DNA of 64,000 bases from Streptomyces sp. XD-27 (GCF_030553055.1 NZ_CP130713.1:2790001-2854000); one strand, 5' to 3'. Counted from the stretch's first letter, positions 49,494 through 58,183 are shown. Notes: generated by a model from the letters alone, not told the origin. Numbers and translations are program-made.

Positions 49494-50635
49494 GACGCTC
49501 CGTACGGATGGAGCCAGAGTCCGGCGACGCCGTCGGCGGCGTCGTCTCCGGCGGTGATCAGGGCCCGGCCGCGGGCGCCGCGGGCTTCCGCCGCGGTCAT
49601 CCAGGCGGTCGCGGCGGCGCACTGCAGGACGCCGAGGGCGCCGGAGGACCGGCCGAAGGCGCGGCTGACGTCGTGCCGGGGGACGGTGTCGGGCACGGGC
49701 GCGGGGCCGGTGGCGCGGCCGGTTTCGGGTACGGGCCCGTCTCCGGGCGCCGGTCCAACTCCAGGGGCAGGACCGCCCCCGGACACGCGGTCGCCCCCGC
49801 CCACCCGGCCGCCGCCCGCCGACTCGTACCGTTCCGGCGTGAACCAGATCCCGGGGCTCTCGCCACCGCCGCCGCCCTCGGCGAGCAGGGCGTCGACGCA
49901 GGCGCGCAGGCCCGCTCGGCGCTCGTAGGCGCCCAGTACGGCGGCCGGGACGGCGCCGCGCTCGCGGGCGGCGCCGGCGCTCTCCAGGACCAGCGCGACC
50001 GCGCCGTCCAGGAGTTCGTCCGCACCGTGGCCGGTCAGCTCCTGGACGATGTCGTTGCGGGTCTCGACGCCGATGACGAGGGCATGGCGGATCCGGCCCG
50101 CCGCGACCAGGTTGGCGCCCCAGTGCACCGCGTCCAGGCCGGACGCGGGCCCGTTGCACAGCAGGGTGTTGGGTCCACGCAGCCCGAAGCGGATGGCGAC
50201 GGTCGAGGCGACGACGTTGCCGGAGGCGTTGGGCAGGTCCATCGGGCTGATGGCGGTGACGCCCTGCTCGCCGATGGCGGCGGCGGTCCGGCACACCGTG
50301 TCGAGGTTGCCGAGGTTGGAGCTGGCGACGACGCCGACGGTGCCGCCGGGTACGGCCAACTCCTCGCCGTCCGCGGGGATCAGCCCCGCGTCCCGCAGTC
50401 CGCCGACCGCGGCGCACAGCGCCAGCCGGGTCGCGCGGTCCTTGTAGCGGTGGCCGCGGCGGCCGATGACGGCGGTGGTGTCGTACGTGTCGGTGCCGAC
50501 CGGGGTGGCGCGCAGCAGCTCCGCGGGGTGCGCGGCGCCGGGCAGGGCGAGCCCGACGCCGGTGACGACGATCTCCGGGGCGCTCCTGACGGCGGTCGCC
50601 TCGGCGCTCCCGACAGCAGCCCCCGCGGCGCTCAA
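49490..50635 (-). CDS. KS-like protein without active-site Cys, Gly/Pro-rich insert
   Basis: A 381-aa ketosynthase-fold protein. The nucleophile region reads GPNTLLCNGPASGLDAV; alignment with the active KS upstream puts Pro at the Cys position (the Cys four residues earlier is not equivalent). No HGTGT motif is present. A low-complexity insert (about residues 270-320: GGGRVGGGDRVSGGGPAP then PGVGPAPGDG) sits where an active-site loop normally lies. The likely start is TTG at 50635, overlapping the previous stop (TTGA), as no ATG or GTG fits. Proposed partner of the KS at 50632-51771. Confidence 0.78.
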   Translation of the reverse strand: MSAAGAAVGSAEATAVRSAPEIVVTGVGLALPGAAHPAELLRATPVGTDTYDTTAVIGRRGHRYKDRATRLALCAAVGGLRDAGLIPADGEELAVPGGTVGVVASSNLGNLDTVCRTAAAIGEQGVTAISPMDLPNASGNVVASTVAIRFGLRGPNTLLCNGPASGLDAVHWGANLVAAGRIRHALVIGVETRNDIVQELTGHGADELLDGAVALVLESAGAARERGAVPAAVLGAYERRAGLRACVDALLAEGGGGGESPGIWFTPERYESAGGGRVGGGDRVSGGGPAPGVGPAPGDGPVPETGRATGPAPVPDTVPRHDVSRAFGRSSGALGVLQCAAATAWMTAAEARGARGRALITAGDDAADGVAGLWLHPYGAS

Positions 50636-51771
50636 CGCCCCGTCCTCTCCACGATGGCGACCGCGTTGACGCCGCCGAAGCCGAACGCGTCGATCTGCGC
50701 GACGCCGATGTCCGCGCCCTCGACCCGGCCGGTGGCGAACCGGAATCCGGCGGCCTCGTCGACCGGGTCGGTCAGGCCCACGGTGGGCGGCACCCGGCCC
50801 GAGTCCATGGCCCGCAGGGCGACGATCAGGCTGACCAGCCCGGCGCTGCCGGAGGTGTGTCCGGTCATGGACTTGATGGCGGTCATCAGCGGGGCGGTGA
50901 CGTCCGCGCCGAAGACCTCGGCGATGGCGGTGGCCTCGGCCTCGTCGTTCAGCAGCGTGCCGGTGCCGTGCAGCAGCACCAGGTCGATGTCCCCGGGCTT
51001 GACGCCCGCCTGGCGCTGGGCGTCGCGGACCGCTTCGGCGATCCCCTCGGGGTCGGGGGCGGTGACGTGGCGCGCGTCGCAGTTCATGCTGACGGCGCGC
51101 AGTCTGCCCAGGGCGCCCCGGGCCGCCCCGGGCGTCTCGCGGCGCAGCACCACGGCGGCCGCCCCGTCGCCCATCAGCACGCCGCGGCGGTCGCGGTCGA
51201 AGGGCTGGACGCGCTCGGGCGGGTCCATGTGCACGCGGTCCAGCAGCCCGTACATGCTCTCGGTGAGCGTGTCGACGCCCGCCGCGATCACGCGTTCCTC
51301 GGCGCCGGAGGCGATCAGGTCGGAGGCCATGGCGAGGGCGTACAGGGACGCGGAGCAGGCGCCGGAGAAGGTGTAGGTGCGGGCGGCGCCGAACCGTTCC
51401 CGCAGGGCGGTGCCGAAGTGCAGCCGGTCGAGGCCGAAGTCGGCGCCGTCGCGGTGGGCGAGTTCGATCGAGCGCAGTTCGCGCAGGCCGGTTCCGATCA
51501 GGATCGGTACGTCGCTGAGGTCGTCGCCGAGGCCGGCCTGGGCGGCGGCCTGTTCGACGGCGCGCAGCAGCCAGGCGGTGGCGCGGCCGGGGATGTCGCC
51601 GTCGCCGGGCCGGTCGTCGATCTCGTAGGCGTTGCGGGTCCGGTACCGGGTGCGGTCGAAGCCGCGCAGTCCGGCCAGCCCGGTGGTGCCCGCGCACAGC
51701 GCGTCGAAGATCTCGTCGACGCCGTCGCCGACGCTCACCACGGCACCGGCGCCGGTGATCAGCCGGCTCAT
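50632..51771 (-). CDS. Beta-ketoacyl-ACP synthase (active-site complete)
   Basis: A 379-aa ketosynthase with Cys139 (TFSGACSASLYAL), His268 (VLLHGTGTLLND), Lys300 and His305 (AIKSMTGHTSGSA). ATG at 51771 overlaps the stop of the first KS (ATGA). It is more divergent from FabF than the neighbouring KS at 51768-53015, so it may handle a different step or chain length. Confidence 0.88.
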   Translation of the reverse strand: MSRLITGAGAVVSVGDGVDEIFDALCAGTTGLAGLRGFDRTRYRTRNAYEIDDRPGDGDIPGRATAWLLRAVEQAAAQAGLGDDLSDVPILIGTGLRELRSIELAHRDGADFGLDRLHFGTALRERFGAARTYTFSGACSASLYALAMASDLIASGAEERVIAAGVDTLTESMYGLLDRVHMDPPERVQPFDRDRRGVLMGDGAAAVVLRRETPGAARGALGRLRAVSMNCDARHVTAPDPEGIAEAVRDAQRQAGVKPGDIDLVLLHGTGTLLNDEAEATAIAEVFGADVTAPLMTAIKSMTGHTSGSAGLVSLIVALRAMDSGRVPPTVGLTDPVDEAAGFRFATGRVEGADIGVAQIDAFGFGGVNAVAIVERTGR

Positions 51772-53015
51772 GCGGTCGCCCTCGCGGGCTCCGGCTCGTA
51801 ACGGCCGAAGACGACGACGGCGTTGTTGCCGCCGAAGGCCAGGCCGTTGTTCTGGACGACTTTCAGGTCCGCGTCGACGGCGTGGTTCGGTACGCAGTCC
51901 AGGCCGCACTCCGGGTCGGTGCGGACGTGGTTGACGGTGGGCGGGATGAAGCCCTCGCTGAGCGCCAGCGCGCAGCCGATGGAGGCCAGCGCGCTGGCGG
52001 CGCCCATGCTGTGGCCGAGCATCGACTTGAGGGAGACGGTGCGCGGCGGGGCCTGGTCGCCGAAGACCTGGCGGATCGCACCGGCCTCGGTGACGTCGTT
52101 GGCCTTGGTGCCGGTGCCGTGGGCGGAGATGAAGTCGACCTCGGCGGGCGCGACGCCGGCGTCGTCCAGGGCCAGCCGCATGCAGCGGGCGACGCTGTCC
52201 TGGTGGGGGGCGACGGGGTGGGAGGCGTCGCAGTTCAGTCCGTAGCCGAGGACCTCGGCGTAGATCCGGGCGCCGCGGGCGAGGGCGGACTCCAGCGACT
52301 CCATGAGCAGCACGCCCGCGCCCTCGCCGGTGAGGATGCCCTTGCGGTCGGCGTCGAAGGGCTGGCAGCGCTCGGGGGCGATGGTGCCCAGCCGGTAGAA
52401 GCCGGTGAAGGTCTTGCGGCACAGGGCGTCGGCGCCGCCGCACAGGGCGTACGCCACGTCCCCGGCGCGGATCGCGTCGAGCCCGTACCCGATGGCGTAG
52501 TTGCCGGCCGCGCACGCGGTGGGCAGGGTGACCGCCTCGACCCGGCGCAGGCCGAACTCCTGGGCGATCGCGGCCGAGAGCCGGCCCGCGGGGACCCGGC
52601 GGGCGACGACGGGGTCCATCTGCTCGGGACCCTGCCGTACGGAGACCTCGGTGAGGTGGTCGAGGTCGCGCGACTCGCCGTCGGTGGTGCCGATGGAGAC
52701 GAGGCAGGCGGAGTCCCGCAGCTCCTGGTCGCAGAGTCCGGCGTCGGCCACCGCCATGCGTGCGGCCGCGACCGAGAACTGGCTCGCGCGGCCGAGGGTG
52801 CGGACATCGAGGTGCTGAATCCACCGGTCGGGATCGAAATCCGCGATCTCGCATCCGATGGCGTGCTCGAAGCCTTCGGTGTCGAATGCGGTGATGGGTT
52901 TCGCGGCGGATTTACCGGCCCGCAGTCCGATAAGGAAGTCCGCGGTGCCCACGCCGATGCCGGACACCGTTCCGAGTCCCGTGATCACGACTCTGCGGGG
53001 CGTCGTCTCTCGCAT
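51768..53015 (-). CDS. Beta-ketoacyl-ACP synthase II (FabF-like, first KS of operon)
   Basis: A 415-aa protein, the normal FabF length. Cys168 (TLPTACAAGNYAIG), His299 (ISAHGTGTKAND), Lys330 and His335 (SLKSMLGHSMGAA) are all present. It follows the first ACP gene by 37 bases. Its orthodox FabF sequence suggests it does the bulk of chain extension; a Cys-less partner could be the distant gene at 42101-43219, the only KS-like gene not coupled to another KS. Confidence 0.9.
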   Translation of the reverse strand: MRETTPRRVVITGLGTVSGIGVGTADFLIGLRAGKSAAKPITAFDTEGFEHAIGCEIADFDPDRWIQHLDVRTLGRASQFSVAAARMAVADAGLCDQELRDSACLVSIGTTDGESRDLDHLTEVSVRQGPEQMDPVVARRVPAGRLSAAIAQEFGLRRVEAVTLPTACAAGNYAIGYGLDAIRAGDVAYALCGGADALCRKTFTGFYRLGTIAPERCQPFDADRKGILTGEGAGVLLMESLESALARGARIYAEVLGYGLNCDASHPVAPHQDSVARCMRLALDDAGVAPAEVDFISAHGTGTKANDVTEAGAIRQVFGDQAPPRTVSLKSMLGHSMGAASALASIGCALALSEGFIPPTVNHVRTDPECGLDCVPNHAVDADLKVVQNNGLAFGGNNAVVVFGRYEPEPARATA

Positions 53016-53037
53016 GGCTGCCCTGTCTCCTGGGAGT

Positions 53038-53067
53038 GCGGCCGGTCGCCGATTACCAGCCGGCCGC
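53038..53067 (-). promoter_or_regulatory. Hairpin between the ACP and KS genes
   Basis: GCGGCCGG (53038-53045) pairs with CCGGCCGC (53060-53067); the ACP stop codon sits in the loop. In the leftward transcript it could stabilise or partly terminate the message so that ACP is made in excess over KS. Low to moderate confidence. Confidence 0.4.
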
Positions 53068-53304
53068 TTCGGCGACGACCTCGTAGACTCCCCTGAGGTT
53101 GACCATACGTCCCAGTTCAGACTGATTGATCACGACATTGAACTCCTTCTCCAGCGCCGCCAGGATTTCGATGGCGCGGAGCGAGTCGGCGTCGTGCTCC
53201 TCCTTGAAGAGGCTGGTGTCCGTGACCTCATCGGCCTCGATCTCAAGGATGTCTATGACGATTTCCCTGATGATTTCCTGGCGCTCTTCGACGATGGCGG
53301 TCAT
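53053..53304 (-). CDS. Discrete acyl carrier protein (first gene of operon)
   Basis: An 83-aa ACP with phosphopantetheine Ser in EEHDADSLRAIEIL (DADSL rather than GxDSL) and typical four-helix pattern. GGAGGT (53314-53319) lies nine bases before the ATG. It is the first gene of the leftward discrete PKS operon. Sequence unlike the second ACP, which hints at a distinct job such as starter loading or handover to the type I PKS loading ACP. Confidence 0.92.
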   Translation of the reverse strand: MTAIVEERQEIIREIVIDILEIEADEVTDTSLFKEEHDADSLRAIEILAALEKEFNVVINQSELGRMVNLRGVYEVVAEAAGW

Positions 53305-53368
53305 ATGCCGCGCACCTCCATACTTTCGTCATGAACCAAGCGGGGGGAGTCTCCGACGAACGGCCATG

Positions 53369-53398
53369 ACGCTAGGCGGCGGGCAATGGCCGCTACAA
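53369..53398 (-). promoter_or_regulatory. Candidate promoter of the discrete PKS operon
   Basis: On the minus strand, TTGTAG (53393-53398) and TAGCGT (53369-53374) are separated by 18 bp, giving a leader of roughly 55-60 nt before the ACP start. It is a reasonable housekeeping-type match but is unproven. Confidence 0.45.
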
Positions 53399-53499
53399 GG
53401 TGTGAGTCCACTACCTGTCACGCCCCTTGACGGGGTCACGGAGCGTTGACTCAGAGTGTCAGGGACCTGCATGGAAGTGATGCGGCTCACTCACGGCTC

Positions 53500-53640
53500 A
53501 CTCGCGAACCCGCTCACGACTCACTCGCGAACTCACCCACTCGCGAACCCGCTCACGACTCACTCGCGAACTCACCCACTCGCGAACCCGCTCACGGCCC
53601 ACTCGCGAACTCACCCACTCGCGAGTTCATTCACGAACTC
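53500..53640. repeat. Array of seven TCGCGA motifs in 39-bp tandem repeats
   Basis: TCGCGA, within ACTCGCGAA, begins at 53502, 53525, 53541, 53564, 53580, 53603 and 53619, with spacings alternating 23 and 16 bp (period 39). It lies between the LuxR gene stop and the promoter of the discrete PKS operon. It looks like an iterated protein-binding array or a recently expanded tandem repeat. No protein-coding role is convincing. Confidence 0.8.
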
Positions 53641-54472
53641 ACTCGCCGTCCGGCTCCATCAGGCCGCTGTGTACGGCGCGTACGCCGGCCTGGAACCGCG
53701 ATTCCACCTTGAGGTCACGCATGATGTCGGCGACGTATCGGCGGTAGGTGCGCACGGAAAGGCCCAGTTTCCGGGCGGCGGCGTCGTCCTTGTACCCGTT
53801 GGCCATGAGCGTGAGCACTTCCCGCAATACGCGGCCGCGGGCGCCGCCCTCGAAGGACAGGGGCCGGGTGGGACGCTGGGCGGTGGCCCACACGCCGTCG
53901 AGCAGGTGGTGCAGCATGTCGGCGACGGTGGAGTTCTGGATCATCGAGGCCGGTGAGGCCTGGGAGCCGCTCGGCTCGCCCGAGGTGGCGTCGGGCACCA
54001 TGACGGCGGCGGCGTCGACGACGACGAGTTCCCGGCGGACCGCCCGGGAGACCCGTACCTCTGCTTCCTGGCGTAACGCGCCGACGGTACGGGCCCACAG
54101 CGCGCCGCGGATCACCGGCGGCGGGCAGAGCATCCGGGTGCGCACGCCCTTGGCCGCGAGGTGCGTCAGCGTCTGCGCGATGAGCTTGCCGTGGGCTTCC
54201 GAGGCGATCTCGGGCAGGCTCCACACGACGTCCCGCTCGGCCCGCAGCACCAGCCGGGCCACCCAGCCCGCGACCGCCTCGCCGTCCACCGGCAGGTCCG
54301 CGGCCACGGAGGCGAGGGTGCTGCGGCGGTGGTGGTGGACCGCGGACTCCAGCAGCACCAGGGCCTGGCCGAGGGCGGCTTCGAGGTTGTCGACGGGATC
54401 CTGGCCGACCGGCGCACCCGATCCCTCACCGTTGGGCCTGGAATCACCTGGTTGCATTCCGAAATGGCTCAA
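53639..54472 (-). CDS. LuxR-type transcriptional regulator with a TTA codon
   Basis: A 277-aa protein. The N-terminal 200 residues have no CheY-like receiver (no D/D/K set) and resemble TrmB-like/phospholipase-D-like sensor regions of orphan LuxR regulators in actinomycetes. The C-terminal HTH is REVLTLMANGYKDDAAARKL followed by SVRTYRRYVADIM. Codon 133 is TTA (54074-54076 on the plus strand reads TAA), so synthesis should depend on bldA tRNA. Divergent from the exporter gene and upstream of the discrete PKS operon; a pathway-specific role is likely. Confidence 0.85.
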   Translation of the reverse strand: MSHFGMQPGDSRPNGEGSGAPVGQDPVDNLEAALGQALVLLESAVHHHRRSTLASVAADLPVDGEAVAGWVARLVLRAERDVVWSLPEIASEAHGKLIAQTLTHLAAKGVRTRMLCPPPVIRGALWARTVGALRQEAEVRVSRAVRRELVVVDAAAVMVPDATSGEPSGSQASPASMIQNSTVADMLHHLLDGVWATAQRPTRPLSFEGGARGRVLREVLTLMANGYKDDAAARKLGLSVRTYRRYVADIMRDLKVESRFQAGVRAVHSGLMEPDGE

Positions 54473-54720
54473 AGGGCACCCCCCGTTGCCTTTGCAGAAC
54501 AGCGATCAGCCCCCGCCAACGCCAATGCACCATAACCAGCACGCGTGCTTGCAGGCAAGGAAGATCAGAATCTTCGGGGCAGTTCGCGACAGGCCGGGAC
54601 GTTTCCATGAAGTCGCCCCCGCTCCCCTGACTGGCGGTAACTTCTCGTTGCGCCAGCAAGCCATCACTTGTCGTACGACACGGACCGCACCGCCCGTGGT
54701 CCCCGAAAGGCGCTGCACAC

Positions 54721-56295
54721 ATGGCCGCTCAGCACACCGCGCCCTCCTCCGCCGACACTCCCGCCGATTCCTCCGGGTCCCCCACCGGCCGCCAATGGCT
54801 CGCGCTTTCGGTGCTGGTTCTGGCGCAACTGGCCGTTTGGCTGGATAACACCGTCCTCAACGTGGCGCTGAAAACCCTCGCCGATCCGGACGAGGGGCTC
54901 GGCGCCAGCCCCAACCAGCTTCAGTGGAGCATCAGTTCCTACACGCTGGTCTTCGCGGTGCTGCTGTTCACCGGCGGCGTGCTCGCCGACCGCTACGGCC
55001 ACCGCACCCTGCTGCTCACCGGCATGCTCGGCTTCGGCGCCGCCTCGGCGTGGGCCGCCTACGCCGGTTCCGCGACCGAACTCATCGTCGCGCGCGGGGC
55101 GATGGGGGTCGGCAGCGCCCTGATCATGCCCGCCACCCTGGCCCTGATAGCCCAGGTCTTCGACGAACGGCACCGCGCCACCGCCATCGCCATCTGGTCC
55201 GGCTCCAGCGGGCTGGCCATCGCCACGGGGCCGATGCTCGGCGGCGCGCTGCTCGACCACTTCTGGTGGGGCTCGGTCTTCCTGGTCAACGTCCCCATCG
55301 TCGTCCTCTGCCTGGCCGGATCGCTGGCCTTCCTGCCCGGGACCGCCGCCAAGGTCCGGCAGAAGTTCGACCCGCTGGGCGTCCTGCTGTCCACCGCCGG
55401 CCTGTTCGCCATCGTCTGGGGCATCATCGAGGGCGGCCACCGCAACGACTGGACCGATCCGGCCATCCTCATATCCCTGTCCGGCGGAGCACTGCTGATA
55501 GCCGTCTTCGTCATCGTGGAACTCCGCGTCCCCAACCCCAGCTTCGACGTACGGCTGTTCCGCAACACCCGCTTCACCGGCGCCAGCGTCGCCGTCATGC
55601 TCGTCTTCTTCGGCCTCAACGGCTGCATGTACTACACGACGTTCTATCTCCAGGGCGTCCACGACCAGTCCCCCCTCACCTGCGGACTCACCCTCGCCCC
55701 CATAGCCGCCGGCGTCCTGCTGGGCGCCCCGTTCTCGGCCGTACTCGTCAAGCGGTTCGGTATCCGTCCCGTCGTCACCACCGCCATGCTCATCGCCGCC
55801 ACCGGCTTCTGCGGCTACGTCTTCCTCGACGAGCACAGCGGACTCCCGCTCTTCTGGCTCTTCGTGGTCCTGCAGGGCCTCGGCATGGGCGCCGCCGTCG
55901 CCCCCACCACCGAGGCCATCATGTCCGTCCTCCCCGCCGACCGCACCGGCGCGGGCTCCGCCGTCAACAACTCCCTGCGCCAGGTCGGCGGCGTCCTCGG
56001 CGTGGCCGTCCTGGGCTCCGTCCTCACCACCGTCTACCGCGACAAGATCACCCCGAAGCTGACCGACCTCCCCCCGCAGGCCGCCGACACGGCCCGCGAA
56101 TCCGCCGAGTCCACCCGCCTCGTCGCCCACCACCAGGGCCTGCCCCGCCTGTCCGCCTTCGCCGACTCCGCGTTCATCGACGCCATGCACGTCGCGGCGG
56201 TCGTGGGCTCGGCCGTCTCGGCGGCGGGCGCGGCGATCATCTGGACCACGTACCGCCGGCATGGGACCGACGGACACGACGCGGCCCGCGACTAG
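54721..56295 (+). CDS. MFS drug exporter, DHA2/EmrB type (14 TM)
   Basis: A 524-aa transporter with about 14 membrane helices. Motifs: WLDNTVLNVAL (DHA2 motif D1), motif A GGVLADRYGHRTLL, and motif C GLAIATGPMLGGALLDHFWW. The N-terminal 25 residues are polar. It is divergent from the LuxR regulator across a 248-bp region and probably exports the cluster product or confers self-resistance, using proton motive force. The substrate cannot be read from sequence. Confidence 0.9.
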   Translation: MAAQHTAPSSADTPADSSGSPTGRQWLALSVLVLAQLAVWLDNTVLNVALKTLADPDEGLGASPNQLQWSISSYTLVFAVLLFTGGVLADRYGHRTLLLTGMLGFGAASAWAAYAGSATELIVARGAMGVGSALIMPATLALIAQVFDERHRATAIAIWSGSSGLAIATGPMLGGALLDHFWWGSVFLVNVPIVVLCLAGSLAFLPGTAAKVRQKFDPLGVLLSTAGLFAIVWGIIEGGHRNDWTDPAILISLSGGALLIAVFVIVELRVPNPSFDVRLFRNTRFTGASVAVMLVFFGLNGCMYYTTFYLQGVHDQSPLTCGLTLAPIAAGVLLGAPFSAVLVKRFGIRPVVTTAMLIAATGFCGYVFLDEHSGLPLFWLFVVLQGLGMGAAVAPTTEAIMSVLPADRTGAGSAVNNSLRQVGGVLGVAVLGSVLTTVYRDKITPKLTDLPPQAADTARESAESTRLVAHHQGLPRLSAFADSAFIDAMHVAAVVGSAVSAAGAAIIWTTYRRHGTDGHDAARD

Positions 56296-56313
56296 GGTGC
56301 CCCGCGACCGCCG

Positions 56314-56859
56314 TCACGACGGCTGCGGCGTGTCGTACTCGGACCTGGTGATCGCGCGGACCCGGACCGGTCGCCCGCAGGCGGGATCCACCAGCTCGCG
56401 CTCCAAGCGCATCCCCAGTTTGCCCATGATGCGCTCGGAGGCCCCGTGACCGATCTGGGCGATACTCACGATCTTCTCCAGCCCGCGATCGTGGAATCCG
56501 AAGCGCACCGCGGCGGAGGCGGCCTCGCTTGCCAGCCCTCTGCCCCAGAAGGCCCGCCCCAGCCGCCACCCCACCTCGACCGCCGGCAGCACCTCGGGCA
56601 GGAAGTGGGGCACTGACAAGCCGGTGAATCCGGCCAGCCGGCCGGTTGCCCGGATCTCCACCGCGAACAACCCGAAGCCCTCCGCCTCCCATTCCCGCTC
56701 CATCGCCTCGACGCCGGCACGGGTCTGCTCCTCATCCCGGGTCGAGCCGTCCCCGATCCAGCGCATCACTTCGGGGTCGGCGTTGATGGCCGTCAGCGGC
56801 GCGATGTCTTCGTCTCGCCAGCGCCGCAGCAGCAGGCGGGGCGTCTGAACCATGACCAT
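56314..56859 (-). CDS. GNAT-family N-acetyltransferase (RimJ/RimL-like)
   Basis: A 181-aa protein starting MVMVQTPRLLLRRWRDEDIA. Acetyl-CoA binding is indicated by VGWRLGRAFWGRGLASEAAS, and later motifs include NxxSxxxMxKLGM-like HGASERIMGKLGMRLE. This is the Acetyltransf_3 pattern used for ribosomal protein or small-molecule N-acetylation. Upstream in-frame codons to 57000 are unlikely because they overlap the divergent XRE gene. The substrate is unknown. Confidence 0.88.
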   Translation of the reverse strand: MVMVQTPRLLLRRWRDEDIAPLTAINADPEVMRWIGDGSTRDEEQTRAGVEAMEREWEAEGFGLFAVEIRATGRLAGFTGLSVPHFLPEVLPAVEVGWRLGRAFWGRGLASEAASAAVRFGFHDRGLEKIVSIAQIGHGASERIMGKLGMRLERELVDPACGRPVRVRAITRSEYDTPQPS

Positions 56860-56942
56860 TCGGCCATAGTCACGCAAGGCTAGGCAGCACACCAGCCCTG
56901 CTTTTGCCTGCTGCAGTGTGCCTCCAGGCGTACGCTCATGGC

Positions 56943-58121
56943 ATGGGTGCCAACGTTGGGGAGCGGCTCCGGGAGATCCGTAAGCGCCGGGGCCTGACAC
57001 AGCGTGAACTGGCCAGCGAGTCGGGCGTCTCTTTGTCCCTGATCCGCAAGTTGGAGCAGGGAGAGCGTGAGGACACGCGGCTGGAAACCGTGCGCCGGCT
57101 GGCGTCGGCTCTGCACGTGCCGACCACTCACCTCATGGCCTTGTCTCGTGACGAGAATGGGGACAGCAGTGCGGATGACCAGTGGGAACCTGTACGCCGT
57201 GCACTCCTGACGCCCGTATCGGCTGACGGCTTGGACGAGCCACCGACCGCAGCGGGGCTGCGCCAGGCACTGGACTCCGCGTTGCCGCTGTTCTCCGGTG
57301 ACCGCTTCGCCGAATTGAGTGTGATCCTTCCTCCGCTCCTGCGAGACGCAGACGCCCTGGCACAGAACGATCTCGAGGGGCGGAGCGTCCGCGCACGGAT
57401 CTTGCAGCTCAGTGGCTGGCTGTTGACCCAGACACGCCAGTTCGAGGCGGCGCAGGTCGCCCTTGACCGCTCTCTCGATGCGCCCACCGACCGTCTGCAC
57501 AGCGCGACGACGGTGAGCACCATGTGCTGGCTCCTGCTCCGGCGTGGCCGACTCACCGAGGCCCGCGACCTGGCCACTCGTTGGGCCGACGAAGTCGAGC
57601 CCCGTCTCTCCCGCGCCACACCTGCGGAGCTGAGCGCATGGGGCTGGTTGCTGCTGCGCATGTCCGCTGCCGCCGTACGGGACAACCTCCCCGGCGAGGC
57701 GGAGGACGCCATCCGGCTGGCGCACTCCGCCGCAGTCGCCATGGGACGGGAGTACGCGCCGGAAGGCGACTTCCTCAGAGCATTCGGCCCCGTGACGGTG
57801 GCTCTCAAGCGAACCGAGAACGCGATGGTCGTCGACCGCCCCGACCTCGTGCTCAAGCTGGCAGCCAAGGTCCCTACAGAGGGCCTTCGCCCCACATCGA
57901 ACAACCGCAATCGACACCTCTTGGACGTGGCCAACGCCCACACCCGCACCCGTCAATATGCGGAGGCTGTCGACGTACTGTCAGGCATCCGTGCCACCGC
58001 GCCCCAGTGGCTTCCCAACCAGCGCTACGCCCGGGACATCGTGAGCACGATCATCGCCCGACGCCGGACCCTCACACCCGAGATGCGCATCCTCGCCGAC
58101 GCGGTTGGCGTGCCGATGTGA
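56943..58121 (+). CDS. XRE-family HTH regulator with TPR-like C-terminal region
   Basis: A 392-aa protein. The HTH at residues 5-60 reads GERLREIRKRRGLTQRELAS followed by SLSLIRKLEQGERE. The rest is helical and TPR-like, as in Streptomyces regulators that sense peptides or small molecules. ATG at 56943 is the first Met at the HTH; an ATG at 56904 would add 13 residues. It is first in a rightward set with a DUF7848-like gene, a 39-aa peptide, an Asn-synthetase-like enzyme and a methyltransferase, and probably controls them. Confidence 0.85.
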   Translation: MGANVGERLREIRKRRGLTQRELASESGVSLSLIRKLEQGEREDTRLETVRRLASALHVPTTHLMALSRDENGDSSADDQWEPVRRALLTPVSADGLDEPPTAAGLRQALDSALPLFSGDRFAELSVILPPLLRDADALAQNDLEGRSVRARILQLSGWLLTQTRQFEAAQVALDRSLDAPTDRLHSATTVSTMCWLLLRRGRLTEARDLATRWADEVEPRLSRATPAELSAWGWLLLRMSAAAVRDNLPGEAEDAIRLAHSAAVAMGREYAPEGDFLRAFGPVTVALKRTENAMVVDRPDLVLKLAAKVPTEGLRPTSNNRNRHLLDVANAHTRTRQYAEAVDVLSGIRATAPQWLPNQRYARDIVSTIIARRRTLTPEMRILADAVGVPM

Positions 58122-58177
58122 CCCTGTGTGGCACTTCTTGACGATCATCAACTGAACTGCCATTGCTGCTGGTTGGC

Positions 58178-58183
58178 GATAAT
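58178..58183 (+). promoter_or_regulatory. Possible -10 element before the small DUF7848-like gene
   Basis: GATAAT lies 17 bases before the ATG at 58200, implying a very short leader. No good -35 is seen at 17-18 bp. Weak. Confidence 0.3.

Noticed and set aside
40101..53304. Classical aromatic type II PKS
   Set aside because: There is no aromatase/cyclase, and the operon has dehydratases, an enoyl reductase and a FabG, which fit a reduced or polyene chain instead.
53500..53640. CRISPR array or small gene from the TCGCGA repeats
   Set aside because: Units are only 39 bp with no variable spacers, and the frames give repetitive nonsense peptides without a good ribosome site.
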